NCBI GenBank assembly: GCA_902555985.1
Contig: CACDUI010000001.1
Span: 1 to 64,000, forward strand
Origin: an uncultured Candidatus Actinomarina sp.
GTDB lineage: Bacteria; Actinomycetota; Acidimicrobiia; Actinomarinales; Actinomarinaceae
Direction: 5' to 3'
Length of the DNA stretch: 64,000 nt
The notes under the pieces are model-generated. The model was given only the letters and a program-made list of their open reading frames with translations, searched no databases and was not told the DNA's origin. A program made the position numbers and the translations under genes. This document shows, piece by piece, positions 52,701 through 61,619 of this stretch (position 1 is the stretch's first letter; every line of letters begins with the position of its first letter).

Positions 52701-52732
52701 AAGCGCTCCTTTTTTTTATTAAATTAATAATA

Positions 52733-53443
52733 ATGAATATAGATTTCATAAAAGTACCATTTTCAAATAATCCTTCTATGCAAAAGTATGACGGTCCTCT
52801 CTTCAACCGTAATCCTAATAACAAATATTTATTTAAAAAAAGGGAAGAATTAGAAAAATATGGAAACGATTTATATGGACAAACAAAACAATTTGAAAAT
52901 TCAAATTTAAGCAGCAAAGTTAATGATCTTCTTGGGCTAGATGAAAACGATTCTTTTTTAAATACAGCAATGAAAATTGAAGAAGATTTGGCAATAATGC
53001 ATAACGGAAATCTTGAAGCTATATGTTTTTGCTTTCCTAGCGGATGGATCCCAAGTAATGAACTAAAATCAAATTTCTCTAAATTACATAATCCTGTTGC
53101 TGATAATGATCAGTTAATAAAATCAAGTAAAAAACTAACAGAACATATGACTAAAAAAACTATTCGTAGATGGGTATGGAATTTAACAACTATTTCAAAT
53201 TTAAGCAACCACCCAAACGAAAATCGACCTGAGATTACTGATTTTGAAAGTTTATATTTCAGACTTGAAACGCAAATATCAGCTCCTTTAGACAATAAAT
53301 CAAGCTTATTTCTTGTAAAGGTAGAAGTGTTTCCGCTAGGAGAAGTTTGGGATGAAATAATTCTTGAAAGCATTAATTCAATGAGTGAAAATATTTTAAA
53401 TTATAAAAAATTAATTGAAATTAAAAAATTTTTAAACAGCTGA
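52733..53443 (+). CDS. DUF3445 haem-dependent oxidative demethylase-like protein
   Basis: A 236-residue protein matching DUF3445, the family that includes haem-dependent oxidative N-demethylases. CFCFPSGWIPSNELKSNF, LHNPVADNDQLIKSS and the late FRLETQISAPL segment are the family landmarks. Substrates are thought to be methylated amines; specificity cannot be read from sequence. It ends 12 bp into the convergent SemiSWEET gene. Confidence 0.78.
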   Translation: MNIDFIKVPFSNNPSMQKYDGPLFNRNPNNKYLFKKREELEKYGNDLYGQTKQFENSNLSSKVNDLLGLDENDSFLNTAMKIEEDLAIMHNGNLEAICFCFPSGWIPSNELKSNFSKLHNPVADNDQLIKSSKKLTEHMTKKTIRRWVWNLTTISNLSNHPNENRPEITDFESLYFRLETQISAPLDNKSSLFLVKVEVFPLGEVWDEIILESINSMSENILNYKKLIEIKKFLNS

Positions 53444-53695
53444 TTTTTTTTCTTTTACAATTAAATACAAGATTAAACCAGTGAGTATCGTTGTTAATGA
53501 ATTGGTTGTCATCAAAGGTATGTCATTTAAATAACTTCCATATAAAAACCACGATAAAGAACCAAAGAAAAGAAATAAGTATGTCAGCATAGACAAACCC
53601 TCAACATTTCTTGTTTTTAAAGTTTTTATTGCTTGAGGCAAAAAAGACACAGTTGTAAAAAAAACAGCAAAATATCCAAAAATAACAAAACTCAT
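53432..53695 (-). CDS. SemiSWEET-type PQ-loop sugar transporter
   Basis: An 87-residue three-helix half-transporter that works as a dimer. The PQ motif reads SFLPQAIKTLKTRNVEGLS, followed by WFLYG and a conserved Asn in TTNSLTT. Typical length. Sugar flux is the family function. Confidence 0.9.
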   Translation of the reverse strand: MSFVIFGYFAVFFTTVSFLPQAIKTLKTRNVEGLSMLTYLFLFFGSLSWFLYGSYLNDIPLMTTNSLTTILTGLILYLIVKEKKSAV

Positions 53696-53715
53696 TACAT
53701 AACCTTTTTTAAAAT

Positions 53716-53793
53716 TGGTGGGCCTAGTTAGATTTGAACTAACGACCTCATCCTTATCAGGGATGCGCTCTAACCAGGCTGAGCTATAGGCCC
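53716..53793 (-). tRNA. tRNA-Ile(GAT)
   Basis: Minus-strand cloverleaf with acceptor GGGCCTA/TAGGCCC, D-arm AGCTCAGCCTGGTTAGAGC, anticodon loop CTGATAA (GAT) and T-arm GTTCAAATC. The discriminator A is followed by an encoded CCA (53716-53718). Confidence 0.96.
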
Positions 53794-53881
53794 ATATGTC
53801 TAATTAACATTAGTCTATCAAGAGAAATATTTAATTTTTTTTTTCATTTACTGTAATATTCTGTGCATAATATTAATGCGA

Positions 53882-53954
53882 GGGGATGTAGCTCAGCTGG
53901 AAGAGCACCTGCTTTGCAAGCAGGGGGTCGTGGGTTCAAGTCCCATCATCTCCA
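53882..53954 (+). tRNA. tRNA-Ala(TGC)
   Basis: Acceptor GGGGATG/CATCTCC, D-arm GCTCAGCTGGAAGAGC, anticodon loop TTTGCAA (TGC), T-arm GGTTCAAGTCC. CCA is not encoded, unlike the neighbouring tRNA-Ile. The Ile/Ala pair normally follows gyrA in Actinobacteria. Confidence 0.96.
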
Positions 53955-53974
53955 CAACAAGCTAACCTAAATAT

Positions 53975-54160
53975 ATGGATAAAAAAGATTTAGAAAATTT
54001 GTCTGTAAGCGAGTTAAAAAAGCTTAAAGAATCAATTAATGACGAAATAGAAAACAAGCGCGCTCGTCAGTCACTTTCTAATGCAAATAGGAAGGGATTA
54101 GCTTTAGTTTGGGTAGCTATTGGAATAGCAATTACTTTATTTAGGCTTTTTGCTTCGTGA
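53975..54160 (+). CDS. Small protein with C-terminal membrane helix
   Basis: A 61-residue protein: a charged N-terminal coiled helix (LENLSVSELKKLKESINDE) and one membrane helix (about 40-58). It lies 20 bp after tRNA-Ala and shares TGATG with the next gene. No family recognised. Confidence 0.6.
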   Translation: MDKKDLENLSVSELKKLKESINDEIENKRARQSLSNANRKGLALVWVAIGIAITLFRLFAS

Positions 54161-54390
54161 TGGAGTACCTAATAGCCTTATTCATAGGTATAGTCATATT
54201 TAGATTCTTAAGAAACTCAATATCATCACTAGCAAGCATACCCCCTGAACTTGATACGGACGATGTAGTAGATATATCACAATCTTTTATTTGTAATAAA
54301 TGTGGTACAGAGTTAACCATTAACAGACAATCCGTAGTTGCTAATGAGCCTCCAAAACATTGTAAAGATGCGATGGAGCCTTTAGATTAG
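54160..54390 (+). CDS. Membrane-anchored zinc-ribbon-like protein
   Basis: A 76-residue protein with one N-terminal helix and a cytoplasmic ribbon: CNKCG, then HC about 24 residues on. An acidic stretch (PPELDTDDVVD) links them. The ATG at 54160 overlaps the upstream stop (TGATG). Probably acts with the preceding small membrane protein. Confidence 0.6.
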   Translation: MEYLIALFIGIVIFRFLRNSISSLASIPPELDTDDVVDISQSFICNKCGTELTINRQSVVANEPPKHCKDAMEPLD

Positions 54391-54393
54391 ACC

Positions 54394-54648
54394 TTAGTTA
54401 TAGTTTGTAGTCATTAAGAAGCCTACTCCAATAAGTCCTAGGCCGCTCCACAAATACCATCTAGAAACAGAACCTGGAAGTAAAGTTAAATAATTAAGAA
54501 CGATCAGCAATACACCAATAATCATCAAAGCAGACATTAAAACTGTGTACCATCGTGGTGAAGGCGCATCACTTGTCGCCATTTGGCTAGAAATTTTTTT
54601 GGACTGAGTAGGCCTATTATTTTGTTTTCTTTTTTTTGAAACTGGCAT
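54394..54648 (-). CDS. crgA: Cell division protein CrgA
   Basis: An 84-residue actinobacterial septation protein. A basic N-terminus (MPVSKKRKQ), the signature SPRWYTVLM, two membrane helices (about 35-53 and 64-80) and the terminal LIGVGFLMTTNY match CrgA. It recruits wall-synthesis enzymes to the divisome. Its place beside tRNA-Ile/Ala and near pknB matches mycobacterial order. Confidence 0.9.
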   Translation of the reverse strand: MPVSKKRKQNNRPTQSKKISSQMATSDAPSPRWYTVLMSALMIIGVLLIVLNYLTLLPGSVSRWYLWSGLGLIGVGFLMTTNYN

Positions 54649-54664
54649 TATTTACAAAATAGTA

Positions 54665-55498
54665 TTATTTTGAATTTATTTCAATAATATTATTTTTCTT
54701 AATAATTAGTAAATTATCTTTTTGCAATCCATGGAGTGCCTTATTTAGTTTCCCTTCTTCTTCACCAAGTTTATTGGTAAGTTCTTCTTTACTAATTTGG
54801 TCTTCATTAAGTAAAAGCTTTAAAACTTTACCCCTTATTTCTCTGTTCGACCCTTCAAATTTTTGATACGACTTTTTTATTTTTGAAAAATATTTACTAC
54901 ATTCGGTTTCTAATGGGCAGATATCACATGATGGATTTAGACTTGTGCAAACCATACTTCCAAAATCCATAAATGCTTGATTTAAGTCTTTCGAATTAAC
55001 TTTTTTAAGTAAGGATTGCGAATATCTTTTTAAATAATCCTTTGCATCATCAACTCCAAAATATCGAGTAATTATTCGCTCCAAATTAGTATCAATAGCT
55101 AAAACACTATCTCCATAAGCAAACGAAAGAATTGCATTTTTAGTATAAGGACCTACTCCTGGAAGTATTTCAAAGTTTGGATTTATGCTATCAAAACTAG
55201 ATTCTGATAATATTTTAGATGACTCATAAAGCCTTTTTGCTCTGTTGTTATAGCCCAATCCAGACCACAATTCTAAAACTTTTTTAAGTGAGGATCTAGC
55301 CATCGACTCTGGAGTAGGAAACTCTTTTATAAATTTTTTATAATAATCATCTGCTCTATTGATTTGAGTTTGTTGAGATATTATTTCAACTAAGAATATC
55401 TTCCATGGATTATTTGTATTTCTCCAACTGAAAGTTCTTTTATTTTTTCTGTACCAAGAAAGTAGATTTTGCTTAAGTTTTCTTGTCTTAATCTCCAA
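54665..55498 (-). CDS. mutY: A/G-specific adenine glycosylase MutY
   Basis: A 277-residue DNA repair glycosylase that removes A opposite 8-oxoG. Helix-hairpin-helix LPGVGPYTKNAILSF with catalytic Asp (AIDTN), EIISQQTQ with the catalytic Glu, and the Fe-S cysteines in CTSLNPSCDICPLETEC are intact. The NUDIX-like C-terminal domain is absent. In its place is a short winged-helix-like tail (EELTNKLGEEEGKLNKAL). It overlaps pknB by 11 bp. Confidence 0.9.
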   Translation of the reverse strand: MEIKTRKLKQNLLSWYRKNKRTFSWRNTNNPWKIFLVEIISQQTQINRADDYYKKFIKEFPTPESMARSSLKKVLELWSGLGYNNRAKRLYESSKILSESSFDSINPNFEILPGVGPYTKNAILSFAYGDSVLAIDTNLERIITRYFGVDDAKDYLKRYSQSLLKKVNSKDLNQAFMDFGSMVCTSLNPSCDICPLETECSKYFSKIKKSYQKFEGSNREIRGKVLKLLLNEDQISKEELTNKLGEEEGKLNKALHGLQKDNLLIIKKNNIIEINSK

Positions 55499-57257
55499 AA
55501 GTTAACTCTACAACTTCACCAGGCTCTATAAATTCACCTTTTCTTGGTATTTGTTTTCTAACTGTTTTACTTGTGTCTCCACTTACTGTTACAACAAGAT
55601 TAAGTTCTTCAAGTACACTAAGGGCTTCTTCATAGCTCATTCCATCTACTTCCGGAACTTCTATTCTTATACCAAGTGAGACAACAACTTGAATTAATTG
55701 TTCCGGAGTTACAATTTCTCCAGCTCCAGGTAAAGTTCCTGACACTAACCCAATTTCGATATCTTCTGAGTACTCTTCTATTAATTCATATTCAAAACCT
55801 AAAGTTTCTAAAATTTGAATGGCATCCTCTGGTGACTTTCTAGAAAGATCACTAATCTCGATGAGGCTTGGGCCCTTTGAGATGACTAAGTCTATATTCG
55901 AACCTGGGCTCATTTTTGTACCAGCTACAGGGTTTTGAGATATCACAAAACCTCTTGGTATAATATCGTCATTAACTTCGAGTAATTGACCTATACTAAA
56001 ACCACTTTCTTCAACAACATACAGGGCTCTTTCTGTTTCTATATCTAAAACATAAGGAATAGGAAATGCTTCAGGCCCAACAGACACAATTATTGTTACT
56101 AAAGAATCTGGATTAATTATGGTGTTAGATGATGGTTGGGTTCGAATTACAGACCCAGCAGGCACTGAAGCATCTGCTGAGTTTTCAATTCCAACTTTAA
56201 AACCAAGTGCTTGAAGATCTTCTAATGCTTGTGCTTGCATACTTCCTGTTAGGTCTGGAATCTCAATCAAAGATGGCGCACCACCGTCAACTGGAAGTCC
56301 ATCAAATACTTGAGTCAATGTCCAGATTGTGCCAAATACAATCCCTATTGATAAAAGAAGAGCTGGTAGTGTAAATCTCAATTTAATTTTTGGGTTAGTA
56401 AGGTCTACTAAGTTTTCTCTAGTTTCCTCAGACTGTAATGTTTTTCTTTGTTGAAGAAGAGTAGCTCTTAAATCTTCTGCAGACTTAAATCTGTCATAAG
56501 TTGCCTTTTCAAGAAGTTTCATGATTGCACTTTCGACACCTTTTGGCAAATCCCTTCTATAGTTTGATGGTTTTTCAGGCTTTTCAGTCAAGTGTTTTGT
56601 TGCAGTTGAGATTGGAGTGTCTCCAGTGAAAGGAGCTTTTCCTGTTATAAGTTCATACAGAACTGTTCCTAAAGAATACAAGTCAGACTCTATAGAAACA
56701 GCCTTACCTTGAGCTTGTTCAGGAGATATATAGCTTGCTGTACCTAAAATTGAACCAGTTTTTGTAATATCACTTTCTTCATTTTGCAATGAAACAATAC
56801 CAAAGTCGGTAACTTTTACTTTCCCATCAGGCGTTATCATAATATTTCCAGGCTTGATATCTCTATGCACCAACCCTTTCTGATGTGCGGCATGAAGTCC
56901 ATTGGCTACTTGTGCTCCAATAAATAAGATATCACTTAAGCTAATGGTTCTATTTTTTGCAATAATTGAAGTTAGTGTGTTCCCTTCTATATATTCCATA
57001 ACAAAATATGGTTCATCTTCAATTCCCCAATCAAAAATTTGAACAATATTAGGATGATTTAAATTTGCTGCGGTTGTTGCCTCTCTTTTAAATCGTTCAA
57101 CAAATGTTTCTTGATTTACATAGTTTGGCTTCAGTGTCTTAATCGCAACAAGCCTTTCAAGTTGAGTATCACGAGCTTTGTAAACAAAAGCCATTCCACC
57201 CTCGCCTAAAATCTCGAGAATTTCATATCTTTCTTTTACAATCTGTCCAATTTTCAT
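55488..57257 (-). CDS. pknB: Serine/threonine kinase PknB with four PASTA domains
   Basis: A 589-residue receptor kinase. The kinase domain (about 10-270) has GEGGMAFVYKARD, the Lys in VAIKTL, HRDIKPGNI and TDFG. A membrane helix at about 293-315 leads to four extracytoplasmic PASTA repeats (each about 65 residues) that sense muropeptides or lipid II. It is directly downstream of pstP. The pknA, rodA and pbpA genes normally between them are missing. Confidence 0.94.
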   Translation of the reverse strand: MKIGQIVKERYEILEILGEGGMAFVYKARDTQLERLVAIKTLKPNYVNQETFVERFKREATTAANLNHPNIVQIFDWGIEDEPYFVMEYIEGNTLTSIIAKNRTISLSDILFIGAQVANGLHAAHQKGLVHRDIKPGNIMITPDGKVKVTDFGIVSLQNEESDITKTGSILGTASYISPEQAQGKAVSIESDLYSLGTVLYELITGKAPFTGDTPISTATKHLTEKPEKPSNYRRDLPKGVESAIMKLLEKATYDRFKSAEDLRATLLQQRKTLQSEETRENLVDLTNPKIKLRFTLPALLLSIGIVFGTIWTLTQVFDGLPVDGGAPSLIEIPDLTGSMQAQALEDLQALGFKVGIENSADASVPAGSVIRTQPSSNTIINPDSLVTIIVSVGPEAFPIPYVLDIETERALYVVEESGFSIGQLLEVNDDIIPRGFVISQNPVAGTKMSPGSNIDLVISKGPSLIEISDLSRKSPEDAIQILETLGFEYELIEEYSEDIEIGLVSGTLPGAGEIVTPEQLIQVVVSLGIRIEVPEVDGMSYEEALSVLEELNLVVTVSGDTSKTVRKQIPRKGEFIEPGEVVELTFGD

Positions 57258-57259
57258 AA

Positions 57260-57913
57260 TTAAATTATATTTATAATAATCGCAGACACATTATCTTTAG
57301 GTTCTTGAAGTAAAACCTCACTAACTAATGTATCTGCACTAATACCCTCTTGTAGTTTTTTCTTAATATACTCTTCACCTATTTCGTTGTAAAGGCCATC
57401 AGTACATAGCAAAATTACATCTCCTTTATTTAATTGAAGATCTTTAGTTTGTATATCTAGTCTTTTTTTAGTTCCTAAAGCTTGAAGCAATACATTCTGG
57501 AACCCAGGAACATTTTCATCTTCAGTAAGCATTATTAACTGTCTTTTTGAAAGTACATAACATCTTGAATCTCCAACATGAGCAACCTGCAAAACTCCAT
57601 TATCATCAATTTTTATTGCTGTCATAGTTGTTCCCATTCCATCTGAATCAGAATTACTATCTTGATATTCGTAAATCTGTTTATTTGCTATTTCTACATA
57701 AGTTTTTAAATCTTTGTGGTCTTCTTTCATTACTAGTGATGCTATGTTGCTTGCTACCTCACCTTTTTTATGACCACCCATACCATCAAACACACCTGCT
57801 CTAAAAGGAACTAAACTACTTCCAGAAATTTCCGGATATACAGAATCTTCATTTTTTTTTCTAATTGGTCCACATTCACTTTTTACAGACCAAACAACTT
57901 TTAATTTACTCAC
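57260..57913 (-). CDS. pstP: PP2C-type Ser/Thr phosphatase PstP
   Basis: A 217-residue PP2C phosphatase domain with the metal motifs NEDS, FDGMGGH, VGDSR and CTDGLYNEI, then DNVSAIII. Unlike mycobacterial PstP it has no membrane helix or extracellular domain, so it is soluble. It reverses phosphorylation by PknB, whose gene follows 2 bp on. Confidence 0.92.
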   Translation of the reverse strand: MSKLKVVWSVKSECGPIRKKNEDSVYPEISGSSLVPFRAGVFDGMGGHKKGEVASNIASLVMKEDHKDLKTYVEIANKQIYEYQDSNSDSDGMGTTMTAIKIDDNGVLQVAHVGDSRCYVLSKRQLIMLTEDENVPGFQNVLLQALGTKKRLDIQTKDLQLNKGDVILLCTDGLYNEIGEEYIKKKLQEGISADTLVSEVLLQEPKDNVSAIIINII

Positions 57914-58013
57914 TTATCAATAATCTTAGTTGTGAAATGTATTTGTTTTCTTACACTCAATAAAGAAGTAGAATGTCTTTCGAGAAGTAATTTTGTTAAA
58001 AAGTTGGTAATTA

Positions 58014-58994
58014 ATGAGAAATGGCATAAAGTATTTTTTGTTAATTGTTGTAGTTTCAATTATTTCTACCGCAGCATTTCAATATTATCAAAATTTTACT
58101 TCAGCTAGAGCATATAATAATTTTTTAGATAGCTCTGGCTTAATATCTGCTCTCCATTATGAAGCTTCAGATGAATTTAAAAATGTTCTAGATTTTTCTG
58201 AAATTAGTAGGGAAGAGTTTGAAAATAAATTAAATAAAATAGTTTCAAATTCTAAAGAAGCTTATGAAATTATAAACAATACTGAATCATCACTGACGCT
58301 CAAAGAAAAGGAACTGCTGTCGCTCGCCACCTCTTATTGGTTACAAGGTCTTGAACTATTTGAGGTTTCAATTATTACTTTAATTGATAATCCAAATTCA
58401 GAAAAAATACAGCAATCAATTGCTCAGAGTATTTCAGACTTGTCTATTGGTGACAGATCATACTCTGAATTTTTGTTTTTAATTAAACAGAACGCAATAA
58501 TGGAAGGAATATTTTTACCTGTACTTTACGATATCGAATATGTTGGACTTGAGGATAATTCTTTTAGGTTTGCTGACTTGTTAGTTGAGAAAGCAAAATC
58601 AAGTACTGGAGGTTTATTCTTAGTGAGAAACTTGGCTATTTCTGGAGCAGAGTTTAAACCAGCTCCTATTGCAATTACAGAGGAAGAATATTCTGTATTG
58701 TTAAATGATAAAACAGAGTTACAAATTGTGTTAACCAACGAAGGAAATGTTGCAGCATATGATGTAGTTATTTTAATATTAGTTACTGATGAATACGGTG
58801 AAACAATTTATGAAGAACAGTCTAAGATAAATTCAATCGGACCTCAAGAGAGTAGAATATTTTATAGTGATGCAATTAATATAGAACCAGGTGTTTTACA
58901 TGAGTGGTTTATAAAATTAGAAGAAGTAGAAAAAGAGGAAAACTTAAATGATAACTTATTTAGTGTATTTGGGTTTATTCCTCCTGAAGGATAG
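58014..58994 (+). CDS. Membrane-anchored extracytoplasmic protein with C-terminal beta domain
   Basis: A 326-residue protein with an N-terminal anchor helix (about 6-24), an all-helical middle (35-190) and a C-terminal beta-sandwich-like part (about 195-315) with the ELQIVLTNEGNVAAYDVVILI pattern seen in CARDB/DUF11-type domains. Such domains mediate adhesion or protein contact. It lies 3 bp before serS. Function unknown. Confidence 0.65.
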   Translation: MRNGIKYFLLIVVVSIISTAAFQYYQNFTSARAYNNFLDSSGLISALHYEASDEFKNVLDFSEISREEFENKLNKIVSNSKEAYEIINNTESSLTLKEKELLSLATSYWLQGLELFEVSIITLIDNPNSEKIQQSIAQSISDLSIGDRSYSEFLFLIKQNAIMEGIFLPVLYDIEYVGLEDNSFRFADLLVEKAKSSTGGLFLVRNLAISGAEFKPAPIAITEEEYSVLLNDKTELQIVLTNEGNVAAYDVVILILVTDEYGETIYEEQSKINSIGPQESRIFYSDAINIEPGVLHEWFIKLEEVEKEENLNDNLFSVFGFIPPEG

Positions 58995-58997
58995 TAA

Positions 58998-60251
58998 ATG
59001 CTAGATCCAGGATTATTAAAAGACAACTTAGAAGCCCTTAAAATAAATATTTCAAGAAGAAACTTAGATGTAGATATTGACTTTTTAATAAATCTAAATG
59101 ATGAAAGAAAAAAACTTAGATTTGAGGCTGAGCAAAAACGTGCCGAACAGAAAGAGATTGGTAAAGCAATTGCAACAGCTGATGAAGAAAGTAAAGAAGC
59201 TTTATTAAGCAAGGCATCAGATTTAAGTAATGTAGTTAAATCCTTATTTGAGAAAGTTGACCAAAAGGATGAAGAGTTTTTTAATCAATGGGTTAAAATT
59301 CCAAACATTATTTCAGAAACTTCTCCAGACGGAAAATCAGACGTAGATAATTCAGAAATAAAAAAAATTGGAAATATTAAGGAAATAAAAAATCCAAGAG
59401 ATCATTTAGAAATTGCATCAAAACTTAATCTCATTGATGTGGAAAAGGCTTCTGAGGTATCAGGTTCAAGATTTGCTTATTTATTTGGGGATTTAGTCAA
59501 GATTGAATTCAATCTTGTTTCTTGGGCTTTAAATAAGTTATCCGATAAAGGCTTTACCCCAACAGTCCCACCTGTATTGGTACGAGAAAATGCCCTATTT
59601 GGAACAGGGTTCTTTCCAGATGATGCCGAACAGGTATACGAAATTCCTAATGATGAGCTGTTCCTTGTTGGCACTTCTGAAGTACCTTTGGCTGCATTGC
59701 ATTCAAACGAGATATTAAATATTGAAGAATTACCACTCAGATATGCAGGTTTCTCTACATGTTTTAGGAGGGAAGCTGGTACATACGGAAAAGATACAAC
59801 AGGTATCTTTAGAGTTCATCAGTTTGATAAAGTTGAGATGTTCTCTTTTTGTGATCCTACAAAATCTGAAGAAGAGCATGAGTTTATTCTTTCTGTTGAA
59901 GAAGAATTATTGCAGGCATTAGAAATTCCCTACAGAGTAGTAGATGTATGTGCTGGAGACTTGGGCGCATCTGCTACAAAGAAGTTTGATATTGAAGCAT
60001 GGATTCCGAGTCAAAATACATTTAGAGAAGTTACGTCTTGCTCAAACACAACAGACTATCAAGCAAGAAGGCTGAACATAAGGGCAAAAAGTGAAGGAAA
60101 GACATCAGTCCTACACACTTTAAATGGTACAGCAATTGCAGTTGGAAGGATACTAATTGCACTCATTGAAAATAACCAAAATGAAGATGGTTCAGTTGTG
60201 TTTTCAGATAAGGTATCTGAAATAATCGGGGTTAAGAAGTTAGGCGAGTAA
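58998..60251 (+). CDS. serS: Seryl-tRNA synthetase
   Basis: A 417-residue class II synthetase. The N-terminal coiled-coil arm (about 28-100) binds the long variable arm of tRNA-Ser. Motif 2 is FSTCFRREAGTYGKDTTGIFRVHQF, split by the catalytic Arg; motif 3 is NGTAIAVGRILIALIEN. All four serine tRNAs of this window lie within 1.5 kb. Confidence 0.95.
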   Translation: MLDPGLLKDNLEALKINISRRNLDVDIDFLINLNDERKKLRFEAEQKRAEQKEIGKAIATADEESKEALLSKASDLSNVVKSLFEKVDQKDEEFFNQWVKIPNIISETSPDGKSDVDNSEIKKIGNIKEIKNPRDHLEIASKLNLIDVEKASEVSGSRFAYLFGDLVKIEFNLVSWALNKLSDKGFTPTVPPVLVRENALFGTGFFPDDAEQVYEIPNDELFLVGTSEVPLAALHSNEILNIEELPLRYAGFSTCFRREAGTYGKDTTGIFRVHQFDKVEMFSFCDPTKSEEEHEFILSVEEELLQALEIPYRVVDVCAGDLGASATKKFDIEAWIPSQNTFREVTSCSNTTDYQARRLNIRAKSEGKTSVLHTLNGTAIAVGRILIALIENNQNEDGSVVFSDKVSEIIGVKKLGE

Positions 60252-60791
60252 TAAACTAGAGATCATACTTAAGGCTAGCAACACATATACCAGTCTTTCT
60301 AATTTTGCATTTTTCAAAAGAAAGTTTTGCAATCCTTCACCTAAAAATAACCAAGCTATCACACATGGGCCACCAACTAGTAAATAAATTAAATTTGCTT
60401 GTAAGTGAGGAATGTCAAAAGCTGTTAGGCCAGACACCGCCATAACAACACCTTTTGGATTTACCCACTGGAAAAGAGCTGCTTGAAAGAATGTAAAAGG
60501 CTTTTCACTGCTGTTAGTTTGTTTGTCTGCAGTTTTTGTTAGTGCAATTTTATATGCAATATAAATAATTACAATATATCCAGCATATTGTAAATATTGA
60601 AAAACAACTTCAGGAATGTAAGATAATAAATTTCCGCCTAGGAAGAAAAGGAAATTAAAGCCTAGCCAAATTCCAAAAAAATGAGGAAGAGATTTTTTTC
60701 GTCCAAATCTTATTCCAGAGGCCATTAACATCGAATTATTTGGACCTGGAGTTATAGAGGTTACGAAAGCAAAAATTCCAAATTCAAACAT
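60240..60791 (-). CDS. LysE-family exporter
   Basis: A 183-residue six-helix LysE/RhtB protein, slightly short for the family. The signature TPGPNNSMLMASGIRFG is near the N-terminus and FQWVNPKGVVMAVSG is in the middle. It exports amino acids or related compounds. The stop overlaps serS by 12 bp. Confidence 0.88.
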   Translation of the reverse strand: MFEFGIFAFVTSITPGPNNSMLMASGIRFGRKKSLPHFFGIWLGFNFLFFLGGNLLSYIPEVVFQYLQYAGYIVIIYIAYKIALTKTADKQTNSSEKPFTFFQAALFQWVNPKGVVMAVSGLTAFDIPHLQANLIYLLVGGPCVIAWLFLGEGLQNFLLKNAKLERLVYVLLALSMISSLLLA

Positions 60792-60822
60792 TGTTTAATA
60801 ATAGATAGATAAATTATTAATG

Positions 60823-60911
60823 CGGAGGGGGTGGGATTCGAACCCACGGAGCCTACAAAGACTCACGACATTTCGAGTGTCGCGCACTAGGCCGGACTAT
60901 GCGACCCCTCC
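60823..60911 (-). tRNA. tRNA-Ser(CGA)
   Basis: Minus-strand class II tRNA with acceptor GGAGGGG/CCCCTCC, anticodon loop CTCGAAA (CGA), a long variable arm (GAGTCTTTGTAGGCTC), T-arm GGTTCGAATCC and discriminator G. Confidence 0.95.
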
Positions 60912-60931
60912 AAATGTGTATTATTAACATT

Positions 60932-61390
60932 ATGGATTATAAAACTGATGAAAAAAAGATGAAAGTTGCTCTTGAGCAAGCAAATTTAGCATTCGATAAA
61001 AACGAAGTACCAGTTGGTGCAGCAATATTTGATAGCAGTAATAATTTGATTTGTGCAAATCACAATCGTAGAGAACTTGATAATAATCCAACAGCTCATG
61101 CTGAAATACTTGTATTACAGGAGGCGGCACAGATATTAGGTAGTTGGCGACTTGAAAACACAACACTTGCAGTCACATTAGAGCCAGATGCAATGTGTGC
61201 TGGTGCAATAGTAATTGCAAGAATTAAGAGACTCATTTATGGGGCTGCTAATTTAAAAGCTGGAGCAGCATTTTCACTTTACAACATTCCACAGGATGCT
61301 CGACTTAACCATCATGTCGAGATAAAAGATAATATTCTTTCTCATGAATCTGAAGCTATATTATCCTCTTTCTTTGACAGCAAGAGATAA
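60932..61390 (+). CDS. tadA: tRNA adenosine(34) deaminase TadA (atypical zinc ligand)
   Basis: A 152-residue deaminase that converts A34 to inosine in tRNA-Arg(ACG), whose gene lies 320 bp downstream. Start ATG 60932; upstream frame crosses the tRNA-Ser(CGA) gene. The proton-shuttle HAE (56-58) is intact. The second zinc motif, normally PCxMC, reads PDAMC, so the first Cys is Asp86. LKAGAAFSLYNI and LNHHVEI match TadA. Asp could still bind zinc; a cytosine or guanine deaminase is less likely given length and context. Confidence 0.85.
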   Translation: MDYKTDEKKMKVALEQANLAFDKNEVPVGAAIFDSSNNLICANHNRRELDNNPTAHAEILVLQEAAQILGSWRLENTTLAVTLEPDAMCAGAIVIARIKRLIYGAANLKAGAAFSLYNIPQDARLNHHVEIKDNILSHESEAILSSFFDSKR

Positions 61391-61417
61391 CTAAAATAGA
61401 ATTTCAGGTTTTTTTTC

Positions 61418-61506
61418 GGAGGGATCGCATAGTCTGGCCTAGTGCGCACGCTTGGAAAGCGTGTAAGGGTTTATCCCCTTCGAGGGTTCGAATCCCTCTC
61501 CCTCCG
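61418..61506 (+). tRNA. tRNA-Ser(GGA)
   Basis: Acceptor GGAGGGA/TCCCTCC, anticodon loop CTTGGAAAG core (GGA), long variable arm with AAGGGTTTATCCCCTT, T-arm GGTTCGAATCC, discriminator G; no encoded CCA. Confidence 0.95.
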
Positions 61507-61526
61507 CAAAAAAAAAGATAACATCT

Positions 61527-61612
61527 GGAGGGATGGCCGAGCGGACGAAGGCGATAGTCTTGAAAACTATTGTATGTATTCCATACCGTGGGTTCGAATC
61601 CCACTCCCTCCG
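61527..61612 (+). tRNA. tRNA-Ser(TGA)
   Basis: Acceptor GGAGGGA/TCCCTCC, anticodon loop CTTGAAA (TGA), variable arm around GTATGTATTCCATAC, T-arm GGTTCGAATCC, discriminator G. Confidence 0.95.
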
Positions 61613-61619
61613 CTGACTT

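Noticed and set aside
52693-52917. Minus-strand 74-codon frame upstream of the hydrolase
   Set aside because: It lies opposite the DUF3445 gene, which has family motifs; composition is shadow-like.
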